Below the pieces are notes generated by a model, which was given only the letters and a program-made list of their open reading frames with translations, was not told the origin of the DNA and did no database searches. From the NCBI GenBank assembly GCA_016710965.1, contig JADJTW010000032.1, positions 124,001 to 188,000 on the forward strand: DNA of 64,000 nucleotides, in the 5' to 3' direction. Position 1 is the first letter of the stretch; each line of letters begins with the position of its first letter. Shown here piece by piece: positions 36,213 to 42,879 of this stretch. The stretch comes from Flavobacteriales bacterium. Lineage in GTDB: Bacteria > Bacteroidota > Bacteroidia > Flavobacteriales_F > PHOS-HE28. Both the position numbers and the translations under genes were made by a program.

Positions 36213-36428
36213 TCAGACCAGGCTCTCTTTGTCGATGCCGGCCTGCCCAAGGATGGCAAGCAGTGTCCCCTTGGGAAGGTCTCCCTTGTGCATGGGCACA
36301 ATTGTCATCTTTCCGGTCGTCCTGTTCTTGAAGATTTGGTGGGAGCCTTTGGCGCGAACGAACTCGAAGCCATGCAACCGGAGCAACTTTATCAACTCCG
36401 CTGCAGTGAGCGATGGTGTCTTGGCCAT
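36213..36428 (-). CDS. hicA: HicA-family mRNA interferase toxin
   Basis: 71 residues, typical for HicA. The dsRBD-like fold and catalytic His are seen in LLRLHGFEFVRAKGSHQIFKN, followed by TIVPMHKGDLPKGTLLAILGQAG. It cleaves mRNA when released from its antitoxin. The start overlaps the hicB stop by ATGA at 36428, so the antitoxin is made first, the reverse of the more common hicA-hicB order. Confidence 0.88.
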   Translation of the reverse strand: MAKTPSLTAAELIKLLRLHGFEFVRAKGSHQIFKNRTTGKMTIVPMHKGDLPKGTLLAILGQAGIDKESLV

Positions 36429-36655
36429 CAGGAAGCAAGCACCAAGGAATACTCGAAGGTCCTGCTGTCGTCCGGAACAGGATCACCTTCGGCCACCAAG
36501 GTTTCCACGTAGAGCTCAATGGCCTCCTTCGCCATGCTCAAAGCATGGTCGATGGAATCGCCATAGGTCACACAGCCTACTAGTGCAGGAACAGTAACGG
36601 TGAACCCGCCCTCTGGTTCTTGGGTTAAAAGGACACGGTAGGTGCGCTGGGTCAT
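36428..36655 (-). CDS. hicB: HicB-family antitoxin (short form)
   Basis: 75 residues. The partial RNase H-like HicB fold is seen in YRVLLTQEPEGGFTVTVPALVGCVTYGDSIDHALSMAKEAIELYVE. It lacks an obvious C-terminal DNA-binding domain, so autoregulation may differ from full-length HicB. ATG 36655 (MTQRTYRV) is preferred over the longer frame that runs back into paaD. A promoter-like box lies over the paaD stop codon. Confidence 0.85.
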   Translation of the reverse strand: MTQRTYRVLLTQEPEGGFTVTVPALVGCVTYGDSIDHALSMAKEAIELYVETLVAEGDPVPDDSRTFEYSLVLAS

Positions 36656-36675
36656 GGTGCAGCTATTAGCGGTCA

Positions 36676-36683
36676 GAAAGTTA
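36676..36683 (-). promoter_or_regulatory. Putative -7 element for hicBA
   Basis: Minus strand TAACTTTC, one mismatch from TAnnTTTG. Its first three bases are the paaD stop codon TAA. A TTC lies 18 nt upstream. It would separate hicBA expression from the paa operon. Confidence 0.35.
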
Positions 36684-37178
36684 GAGACACTTGAACTGAT
36701 CGAACGGCTCCAAGCAGGTATTGCACTTCCAAAGCGCCTTGCACGCTGTTGAGCCAAAGGCGCTCACCATCACGGTGTCCTTCGAGCCGCATTGCGGGCA
36801 AGGCACCACGGGCAATTCGCCCTTGAGCGCGCGTATGTCGGCGGTCTTCTCTGGCGGTGCAATGCCGTAGGCTTTCAGCTTGGCCTTGCCTGCATCGCTG
36901 ATCCAATCTGTGGTCCAGGAAGGGGAGAGGATCTGCTTCACTTCCACATCCATGATCCCGGCATTGTGCAGTTCTTTCACGATGTCCTCGCGCATGGTGT
37001 CCATGGCCGGGCAACCCGTGTAGGTGGGCGTGATCGTCACGAACACTTTCCCGTCGCTCATCTCCACATCGCGCAGCACGCCCAATTCGCGCACGCTGAT
37101 CACCGGGACCTCGGGGTCCTTCACGTTCTCGAGGAGATCGAGGATGTGCTGACGGGTGAGGGCGGGAGCGGAGTTCAT
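36681..37178 (-). CDS. paaD: 1,2-phenylacetyl-CoA epoxidase subunit PaaD
   Basis: 165 residues. An N-terminal DUF59/MIP18-like domain (LLENVKDPEVPVISVRELGVLRDV ... VTITPTYTGCPAMDTM) and a C-terminal zinc-ribbon-like set CPQCGSKD ... CNTCLEP. PaaD is needed for maturation or activity of the PaaABCE monooxygenase that epoxidises phenylacetyl-CoA, probably through metal-cluster handling. The start MNSAPALTRQ at 37178 is set by family length. A MITE-like inverted repeat separates it from paaC. Confidence 0.92.
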   Translation of the reverse strand: MNSAPALTRQHILDLLENVKDPEVPVISVRELGVLRDVEMSDGKVFVTITPTYTGCPAMDTMREDIVKELHNAGIMDVEVKQILSPSWTTDWISDAGKAKLKAYGIAPPEKTADIRALKGELPVVPCPQCGSKDTVMVSAFGSTACKALWKCNTCLEPFDQFKCL

Positions 37179-37208
37179 TGGTACACAAAGGTCGAACGGA
37201 AGAGGTCT

Positions 37209-37297
37209 TTCACCGCCAAGACGCAACGAGCGCCAAGGACCCGCCACGAAATGCACCAGAAACTGCGTTGCGCCCCCGTTGCGTTCGTTGCGGTGGA
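37209..37297. repeat. MITE/REP-like element between paaC and paaD
   Basis: Left arm 37209-37238 (begins TTCACCGCCAAGACGCAACG) and right arm 37263-37297 (reverse complement begins TCCACCGCAACGAACGCAAC) form an imperfect ~30-bp inverted repeat around a 24-bp centre. It resembles the 'TTCACCGCAAAGACGCAAAG' family of intergenic repeats seen in many environmental genomes. Confidence 0.55.
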
Positions 37298-37305
37298 TGG
37301 GCTTC

Positions 37306-38070
37306 CTACCACGTCGCCCCCGGATACGCCCGCTGGAGGTATTGCATCTCGGCCAGCAGGAAGCCCATATGCTCGCTGTGCTTGCCCTGGCGGCCGCCGC
37401 TCATCATGAAGCCGTCTGCGGGGCGCTTAAGTGTGGCTTCCGCCAGCACAGCATCCACTTTCGCATCGAAGGCCGCTTTGATCGGTGCCATGTCGGGTAC
37501 GATACCAGCCTTTTGCAAGACGGCTTCCACTTCATCAGTGGTGAAGAGTTCACCGGTGTAAGTCCAGAGCGCATGGAGCGCGGTCTGAGCACGTTGGTGG
37601 CTTTCCTCGGTACCATCACCGAAGCGGATCATCCAATCGGCGCTGGTCTTCAGTTGGTAGGTCACTTCTTTCACGGCCTTGCCGGCAATGGCAGCAAGCT
37701 GTGTGTCCGCACTCTTCATCAACGCTTGCTGTAAGGGAAGGTGCCACGCATCGTAGAGGAAGTTGCGGGCCATCGTGTAGGCGTAGTCGCCGTTGTGCAA
37801 CTCCACCAGCTTCACGTTCACGAAGTCGCGTTCCTTGCGCATGTAGGCGAGGTCGTCCTCCGAGCGGCCCTTGCCTTCCACCTCACCGGCGTACTGCAGG
37901 TAGTTGCGCGCCTGTCCGATCAGGTCCAGCGCACGGTTGGTGAGGGCGATGTCCTCCTCAAGCTGCGGCCCATGCCCGCACCATTCGCTCAAGCGGTGGC
38001 TCAGGATCAGGTTGTCATCGCCGCGACGCAGGCAGTATTGGAAGAGGGCTTCTTGCTGGGTCATTTTCAT
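37306..38070 (-). CDS. paaC: 1,2-phenylacetyl-CoA epoxidase subunit PaaC
   Basis: 254 residues. The structural, ferritin-like subunit that pairs with catalytic PaaA: RLSEWCGHGPQLEEDIALTNRALDLIGQARNYL near the N-terminus, then FVNVKLVELHNGDYAYTMARNFLYDAWHLPL. Start MKMTQQEAL at 38070 (ATG 38064 also possible); a 20-bp palindrome sits immediately upstream of it. Expected order paaA-B-C-D is kept on the minus strand. Confidence 0.93.
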   Translation of the reverse strand: MKMTQQEALFQYCLRRGDDNLILSHRLSEWCGHGPQLEEDIALTNRALDLIGQARNYLQYAGEVEGKGRSEDDLAYMRKERDFVNVKLVELHNGDYAYTMARNFLYDAWHLPLQQALMKSADTQLAAIAGKAVKEVTYQLKTSADWMIRFGDGTEESHQRAQTALHALWTYTGELFTTDEVEAVLQKAGIVPDMAPIKAAFDAKVDAVLAEATLKRPADGFMMSGGRQGKHSEHMGFLLAEMQYLQRAYPGATW

Positions 38071-38072
38071 TC

Positions 38073-38092
38073 GGGTCGACAATTGTCGACCC
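38073..38092. repeat. 20-bp perfect palindrome just upstream of paaC
   Basis: GGGTCGACAATTGTCGACCC. It lies in the paaB-paaC gap and shares the GGGTCGA half with the hairpin at 38415-38431. It could be an operator, an RNA hairpin near the ribosome entry site, or a small repeat. Confidence 0.6.
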
Positions 38093-38097
38093 CTTCT

Positions 38098-38394
38098 TCA
38101 AATGAATTTCGCGCCCTCCGGCATTACGTAGAACGTGGGATGCCGGTAGGTCTTGTCATCGGCGGGGTCGAAGAGCATCGCGGCATCATCAGGTTGGCTC
38201 GCACTGATGGCTGCGGCGGGCACCACCCAGATGCTCTGTCCTTCCTGCCTGCGCGTGTACACATCGCGGGCGTTCTCGATCGCCATTTGCGCATCGGCGG
38301 CGTGCAAGCTGCCCACGTGCTTATGGTCGAGGCCGCGCTTGCTCTGGATGAAGATCTCCCAGAGGGGCCATCCTTGTTCGTTGGTGTTGTTCAT
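38098..38394 (-). CDS. paaB: 1,2-phenylacetyl-CoA epoxidase subunit PaaB
   Basis: 98 residues, the family's usual size. Hallmarks: WPLWEIFIQSKRGLDHKHVGSLHAADAQMAIENARDVYTRR and ending SIWVVPAAAI ... DKTYRHPTFY. PaaB bridges PaaA-PaaC heterodimers in the monooxygenase complex. Gaps to its neighbours are short and each contains a GGGTCGA palindrome. Confidence 0.93.
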   Translation of the reverse strand: MNNTNEQGWPLWEIFIQSKRGLDHKHVGSLHAADAQMAIENARDVYTRRQEGQSIWVVPAAAISASQPDDAAMLFDPADDKTYRHPTFYVMPEGAKFI

Positions 38395-38414
38395 CGGTCT
38401 TTCTGGTTCTCGGT

Positions 38415-38431
38415 TCGACCCGCTGGGTCGA
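38415..38431. repeat. Hairpin in the paaA-paaB gap
   Basis: TCGACCC / GCT / GGGTCGA, a 7-bp perfect stem sharing its half-site with the palindrome at 38073-38092. No T-tract follows, so it is not a typical terminator. Confidence 0.55.
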
Positions 38432-38448
38432 CGCTACGGGTGTTTCGA

Positions 38449-39393
38449 TCAGGCAGCCTGCTTCTTCCTGGCGCGTTTCGCGGCATAGGCCATGGCTGCC
38501 TCGCGCACCCACGCGCCTTCATCGTGCGCTTTGTTGCGGGCGGCGAGGCGTTCCTTGTTGCAGGGGCCATTACCGGCTACCACGTTATTGAACTCTGCCC
38601 AGTCGATCTCGCCGTGCTCATAGTGCATGGTCTCTTCGTTCCACTTCAGCTTGGGGTCGGGGATCGTGAGCCCGATCACCTCGGCTTGTTGCACCGTGCG
38701 GTCTATGAAGATCTGCCGTAGCTCATCGTTGCTCTGCCGCTTGATCTTCCACTTCATGCTCTCGGCGCTGTGCGGGCTATTGGCATCGCTGGGCCCGAAC
38801 ATCATCAGGCTCGGCCACCACCAACGGTTGAGCGCATCCTGTGCCATTTCCTTCTGCTCAGGCGTGCCATTCGCCAGCACGTTCATGATCTCGTAGCCCT
38901 GGCGTTGGTGGAAGCTCTCCTCCTTGCAGATGCGCACCATGGCACGCGCGTATGGGCCGTAGCTCGTCCGGCAAAGCATCACCTGGTTCATGATGGCCGC
39001 ACCGTCGACCAACCAACCCACTGCTCCGATATCGGCCCAGGTGAGGGTGGGGTAGTTGAAGATGCTGCTGTACTTGGCCTTACCGCTGAGCAAGGCATCG
39101 ATGGTCTCTTCGCGCGAAACGCCGAGGGTCTCGGCTGCGCTGTACAAGTACAGGCCATGACCAGCCTCGTCCTGGACCTTGGCCAGCAGGATCGCCTTGC
39201 GCCGCAAGTTGGGTGCGCGCGTGATCCAGTTGCCTTCGGGGAGCATGCCCACCACCTCGCTGTGCGCGTGCTGGCTGATCTGGCGGATGAGCGTCTTGCG
39301 GTACTTCTCAGGCATCCAATCCTTCGGCTCGATCTTCTGCTCGGCATCCACCTTCGCCTGGAAGAGCTCCTGCGAATTCTTCACTTCCGTCAT
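38449..39393 (-). CDS. paaA: 1,2-phenylacetyl-CoA epoxidase catalytic subunit PaaA
   Basis: 314 residues. A di-iron ferritin-like oxygenase: metal ligands are in VQDEAGHGLYLYSAAETLG and RICKEESFHQRQGYEIMN. It epoxidises the phenylacetyl-CoA ring with electrons from PaaE. MTEVKNSQEL at 39393 is the chosen start; the longer frame adds only seven residues. It heads the minus-strand paaABCD set and is divergent from paaE over a 156-bp region. The downstream hydrolase, isomerase and ligase genes of the pathway are not in the window. Confidence 0.95.
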   Translation of the reverse strand: MTEVKNSQELFQAKVDAEQKIEPKDWMPEKYRKTLIRQISQHAHSEVVGMLPEGNWITRAPNLRRKAILLAKVQDEAGHGLYLYSAAETLGVSREETIDALLSGKAKYSSIFNYPTLTWADIGAVGWLVDGAAIMNQVMLCRTSYGPYARAMVRICKEESFHQRQGYEIMNVLANGTPEQKEMAQDALNRWWWPSLMMFGPSDANSPHSAESMKWKIKRQSNDELRQIFIDRTVQQAEVIGLTIPDPKLKWNEETMHYEHGEIDWAEFNNVVAGNGPCNKERLAARNKAHDEGAWVREAAMAYAAKRARKKQAA

Positions 39394-39490
39394 GGTCGAT
39401 TTGCTTGGGGCCAAGATAGGAGCTTGGGTGAGGCGCGGAATGAGTTCGGTCAGCCCCGAACATGTGCGCAGCTCGCTTGTTCAACGCCCG

Positions 39491-39519
39491 TTGGCTGTTG
39501 AGCGCAGCGGCTACTTTTG
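39491..39519 (+). promoter_or_regulatory. Putative paaE promoter
   Basis: TTG (39491-39493), 18-nt spacer, TACTTTTG (39512-39519), giving a short ~24-nt leader before ATG 39550. Its presence argues against any start upstream of 39550. Confidence 0.55.
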
Positions 39520-39549
39520 CCGCCTTCGGTCCGCAGTCGCCCACATTCA

Positions 39550-40653
39550 ATGAGCAATACACGCATGGCTCGATTCCACACGCTCCAAGTCGAGGAAGTC
39601 CACCAGGAAACACCGGACTGCATCGTGGTCGGTTTCAAGGTGCCAGCTGCAGAGCAAGCCGATTTCGCGTTCCAGCATGGCCAGTACCTGACCTTGAAAT
39701 TATCGGTGAACGGCGAGGAGCTTCGGCGCTCGTACAGCATCTGCAGCAGTCCGCTCGATACGGGCCATTTGAAGATCGCTGTGAAGAAGGTCCCCAGTGG
39801 CCGGGCCAGCACGCAGTTGGTGGAGAAGCTGAAGCCTGGCATGAGCATCGAAGTGATGACCCCGATGGGCAACTTCACCACCGCGCTCGACCCGACGAAG
39901 GAGCGGCATTTCGTGGCCTTCGCTGCGGGCAGCGGCATCACCCCCATCCTCAGTATCCTCAAGACCGTTCTCCGCACCGAGCCCAAGAGCACGTTCACGC
40001 TCTTCTATGGCAACACGGATGTGGACCGGATCATCTTCCGCCAGCGACTGGAGGAACTGAGGACACAGCATGGGGAGCGCCTCAGGGTGCATCATATCCT
40101 GAGCAAAGGGGTTGACGAGGACCGGTTGTTCAATGGCCGCATCACAGCGGAGAAGGCGGTGGAGCTATTGAAGCGCTTCGTCACGGACCGCAACGACAAC
40201 CAGTATTTCATCTGCGGCCCCGAGCAGATGATGGTGAACGTGAGCGAGGCGTTGGAGAAGGAGGGGGTGGAGAAGAAACGCATCCATATCGAGCTCTTCA
40301 GCACGCCTGTTTCCACAGAGGCGAAGAAGGAAGTGGAGCATGCGCACAGTGCAGCTGGCGCATTCAATGGAGTGGCAGACGTGAAGGTGATCCTTGATGG
40401 TCGCGAGCATGAGCTGAAGATCCCTGCCAAGGGCGATGCCGTGCTGGACGCTGCACTTGATGGCGGACTGGATGTGCCCTATGCATGCAAGGGCGCGGTG
40501 TGCTGCACGTGCAAAGCCCGCGTGATGGAAGGACAGGTGGAGATGGAAATGAACTACGCGCTCACGGACGAGGAGGTGGCCGATGGCTACGTGCTCACCT
40601 GCCAGACCCACCCGCGCTCGCAACGCGTGGTGGTCGATTACGACCAGCACTGA
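39550..40653 (+). CDS. paaE: 1,2-phenylacetyl-CoA epoxidase reductase PaaE
   Basis: 367 residues. FAD-binding RRSYSICSSP, NAD(P)-binding AAGSGITPILSILKTVL and YFICGPEQMM, and a C-terminal plant-type [2Fe-2S] ferredoxin domain: ACKGAVCCTCKARVMEG with the distal Cys in VLTCQTHP. It passes electrons from NADPH to PaaA. The start MSNTRMARFH is preferred because a promoter overlaps the longer frame. It is divergent from paaABCD, so the complex is expressed from two promoters. A terminator follows. Confidence 0.94.
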   Translation: MSNTRMARFHTLQVEEVHQETPDCIVVGFKVPAAEQADFAFQHGQYLTLKLSVNGEELRRSYSICSSPLDTGHLKIAVKKVPSGRASTQLVEKLKPGMSIEVMTPMGNFTTALDPTKERHFVAFAAGSGITPILSILKTVLRTEPKSTFTLFYGNTDVDRIIFRQRLEELRTQHGERLRVHHILSKGVDEDRLFNGRITAEKAVELLKRFVTDRNDNQYFICGPEQMMVNVSEALEKEGVEKKRIHIELFSTPVSTEAKKEVEHAHSAAGAFNGVADVKVILDGREHELKIPAKGDAVLDAALDGGLDVPYACKGAVCCTCKARVMEGQVEMEMNYALTDEEVADGYVLTCQTHPRSQRVVVDYDQH

Positions 40654-40674
40654 TCAGGACCGGGTAGAAAGGAT

Positions 40675-40710
40675 CAAGGCGGGCTTACGGGCCCGCCTTG
40701 CTGTTCCTTC
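40675..40710. terminator. Terminator hairpin after paaE
   Basis: CAAGGCGGGC / TTACGG / GCCCGCCTTG, a perfect 10-bp stem, followed by CTGTTCCTTC. Placed between convergent genes, so it may serve both strands. Confidence 0.7.
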
Positions 40711-40759
40711 AGCCTTGGTTGGTTGTTTTTGTAAGGCGGAAGGGAAGGAGTTCGCGGAT

Positions 40760-41281
40760 TCAGAACGTGGCGGTGGCTACCCCAGCAAGCCGCGTCTGGA
40801 TATGGTCGAGGTAATGCTCGCTGTGGTAGAAACCGCCTTGCGTCTCATCATAGCGCACAATGGCCGAGGGGAAGTCGGTGTAGAATACATCAACGCCTTG
40901 GGCGTTCACGGGCAGCAGGTTCACGAAGCAATCGTACGCGGGGTACTTGGTCAATTCCTTTGGGAGTGCCGTATCGATGTTGAACATCTTCTCTTGGAAG
41001 CCGTCCTTGATGATGCGCACGGTGTACACGTTATCGATGTCCAGTTCCAATTCGAACTTCCCCTTCTTCGTCACGGGTACTTCTCCAAGGGCTTCGTTGT
41101 TCTTGTAGAGCAGGACTTTGAAGTCCTCTGCGGTCTTGCCTTGCACGGTCACTTCGCCGTGTACGGGCAGGTACCAGCCTTCGGCTTGGTCCCGGGCATC
41201 AACGAGGGTGCGCTGGGCAATGGCCAACGGGCTCATTGCGAGCGCCAGTGAAGCGGCCAGGAAGGGTAGCGTGCGTGCCAT
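40760..41281 (-). CDS. Secreted protein of unknown function
   Basis: 173 residues with a clear signal peptide (ARTLPFLAASLALAMSPLAIAQ). The body begins with an outer-membrane/transthyretin-like beta pattern: LPVHGEVTVQGKTAEDFKVLLYKNNEALGEVPVTKKGKFELELDIDNVYTVRIIKDGFQEKMFNID. This resembles a carboxypeptidase-regulatory-like module seen in Bacteroidota envelope proteins. The C-terminal ~70 residues (YPAYDCFVNLLPV) have no recognised motif. No partner is evident; it lies downstream of the hybrid kinase by 53 bp. Confidence 0.7.
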   Translation of the reverse strand: MARTLPFLAASLALAMSPLAIAQRTLVDARDQAEGWYLPVHGEVTVQGKTAEDFKVLLYKNNEALGEVPVTKKGKFELELDIDNVYTVRIIKDGFQEKMFNIDTALPKELTKYPAYDCFVNLLPVNAQGVDVFYTDFPSAIVRYDETQGGFYHSEHYLDHIQTRLAGVATATF

Positions 41282-41334
41282 GGTTGCAGATGTTCGAGCG
41301 CTGGTACGATGCAGTGGCAAGCCAGGTTTCGCCT

Positions 41335-42879
41335 TCAGGCTACTTTGCTGAAGGGTGTTGTGGCTTGCTCCGCTGCTTTCTTGGGCAGTACGATGTGGAT
41401 GGTGGTCCCTTGTCCAACGGCGCTGTCGGCCCAAACCTGACCGCAGTGCTTGGTAACGATTCGTTGCACGATGGCCAGGCCCACGCCCGTTCCCTCGAAC
41501 TGATCGGCCTTGTGCAATCGTTTGAACATGCCGAAGGCTTGCTCTTTGTGCTGTGGATCGAAGCCCACTCCATTGTCGCGCACCCACAGGTGGTCCGTAT
41601 CACCCTCGTGCTGGTGGCCTATGCTGATGTGCGGCGAAGGCACCGACCGGGTGAACTTGAGCGCATTCGAGAGCAGGTTGTGCAGTACCACCTTCAGCAT
41701 GGGCGGATCGGCGTTCACCTTTGCGTCCGAAGCGATCATGACATCCACCTGACCGCGGCGTTCCGCAGGCACAAGGTCCTCGACAGCCGAGATCGCCAGC
41801 GGGGCAAGAGCGAACTCCTTGTGCTCCACTTCGCGGGCGTTCGTCTGCGAGAAGCGTAGCAGGTCGTCGACGAGCTGTATCATGCGGCCAGCCCCGTTAT
41901 GGATGCGCCTGGCGTATTCGAGGCATTCCAGTTGGTCGGGGTCATTGGCGGCGGTGCTCTGCAGCATATCGCTTAGGGCCGCGATGTTCTTCAACGGCGA
42001 GCGCAGGTCATGCGCAACGCTGTAGCTGAAGGACCCCAGGTCTTCCAGCGCCTCAAGCAATTGCGAAGTGCGGGCGGCGACGCGCTTGTCCAGGTCGGCG
42101 TTGAGCTTCTGCAGGCGTTTCTCCTCCTGCTTGCGGTCGGTTACGTCCTTGATGATGGCCTGGAATACATCCCTTCTCCCATCCTGCTGGCCCAGATAGG
42201 TGGCGGTCATCAAGCAGTCGATAAGGCTTCCTTGGGGCGTGCGCAACGTCAGGTCCACGTTCACGAATTCATTTCCGCTGCGGTGCTGCTTCAGGCTTGT
42301 CACCAATCCAGCGGGGTTCTCGATGAATTCCGTGAAGTGGGCGCGCAGTAGGGCTTCGCGATCCGTGGCAAGCAAGCGGGCACAGGCGTGGTTCACCTCG
42401 AGCACCTGGCCCCGGTGATCAACGATCACAATGGGGTCGCCGCTGGCTTCGAATACTTGCGTGTAGCGATCCAGGAGGATCTCCTTCTCCGTGCGCAGTT
42501 GATGGATCTCGAAGGCCTGGCGGATGCGGAGCTTCAGGTCGTTCTCGTCCCACGGCTTGGTGGCATAGGCATAGATGCCTCCTTTGTTCACAGCGTTCAC
42601 CACCGCCTCCAGGTCGGCGTATCCGGTGAGCAGCATGCGCATGGCTCGTGGGAACCGGTCCCGCGCGATCGCCAGGAACTCGCTTCCGGTCATGCCCGGC
42701 ATGCGTTGATCGCTGACGATCACATGCACTGCCTCATGCTCGAGCAGTTGCAATGCCTCGCTGCCTGAGCTCGCGAGCAGGATGTCCATTTCACGGCGGA
42801 ATGCCGCCTTGAAGGCTTTCAAGTTGCTCTCTTCGTCATCGACGAAGAGCACGCGTGGGCGCCGATCGCTCATGGTCAT
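41335..42879 (-). CDS. Receiver-PAS-histidine kinase (hybrid sensor)
   Basis: 514 residues. N-terminal receiver with phospho-acceptor Asp57 (VIVSDQRMPGMTGSEF) and Lys in YATKPWDEND. A PAS domain is at ~135-260 (VFEASGDPIVIVDHRGQVLEVNHACARLL). HisKA has its His near 289 in SYSVAHDLRSPLKNI. HATPase has VLHNLLSNALKF, DNGVGFDP and FEGTGVGLAIVQRIV. Cytoplasmic, no membrane segment. It likely takes phosphate from the upstream 7TMR kinase or sensed partner. Start 42879 overlaps the kinase stop by ATGA. Its receiver is closely similar to the stand-alone one at 48237. Confidence 0.9.
   Translation of the reverse strand: MTMSDRRPRVLFVDDEESNLKAFKAAFRREMDILLASSGSEALQLLEHEAVHVIVSDQRMPGMTGSEFLAIARDRFPRAMRMLLTGYADLEAVVNAVNKGGIYAYATKPWDENDLKLRIRQAFEIHQLRTEKEILLDRYTQVFEASGDPIVIVDHRGQVLEVNHACARLLATDREALLRAHFTEFIENPAGLVTSLKQHRSGNEFVNVDLTLRTPQGSLIDCLMTATYLGQQDGRRDVFQAIIKDVTDRKQEEKRLQKLNADLDKRVAARTSQLLEALEDLGSFSYSVAHDLRSPLKNIAALSDMLQSTAANDPDQLECLEYARRIHNGAGRMIQLVDDLLRFSQTNAREVEHKEFALAPLAISAVEDLVPAERRGQVDVMIASDAKVNADPPMLKVVLHNLLSNALKFTRSVPSPHISIGHQHEGDTDHLWVRDNGVGFDPQHKEQAFGMFKRLHKADQFEGTGVGLAIVQRIVTKHCGQVWADSAVGQGTTIHIVLPKKAAEQATTPFSKVA

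Noticed and set aside
34602..36512. A 636-codon open frame on the plus strand
   Set aside because: It lies antisense to the well-recognised CCA-adding enzyme; long antisense frames are common in GC-rich DNA and it shows no protein family pattern.
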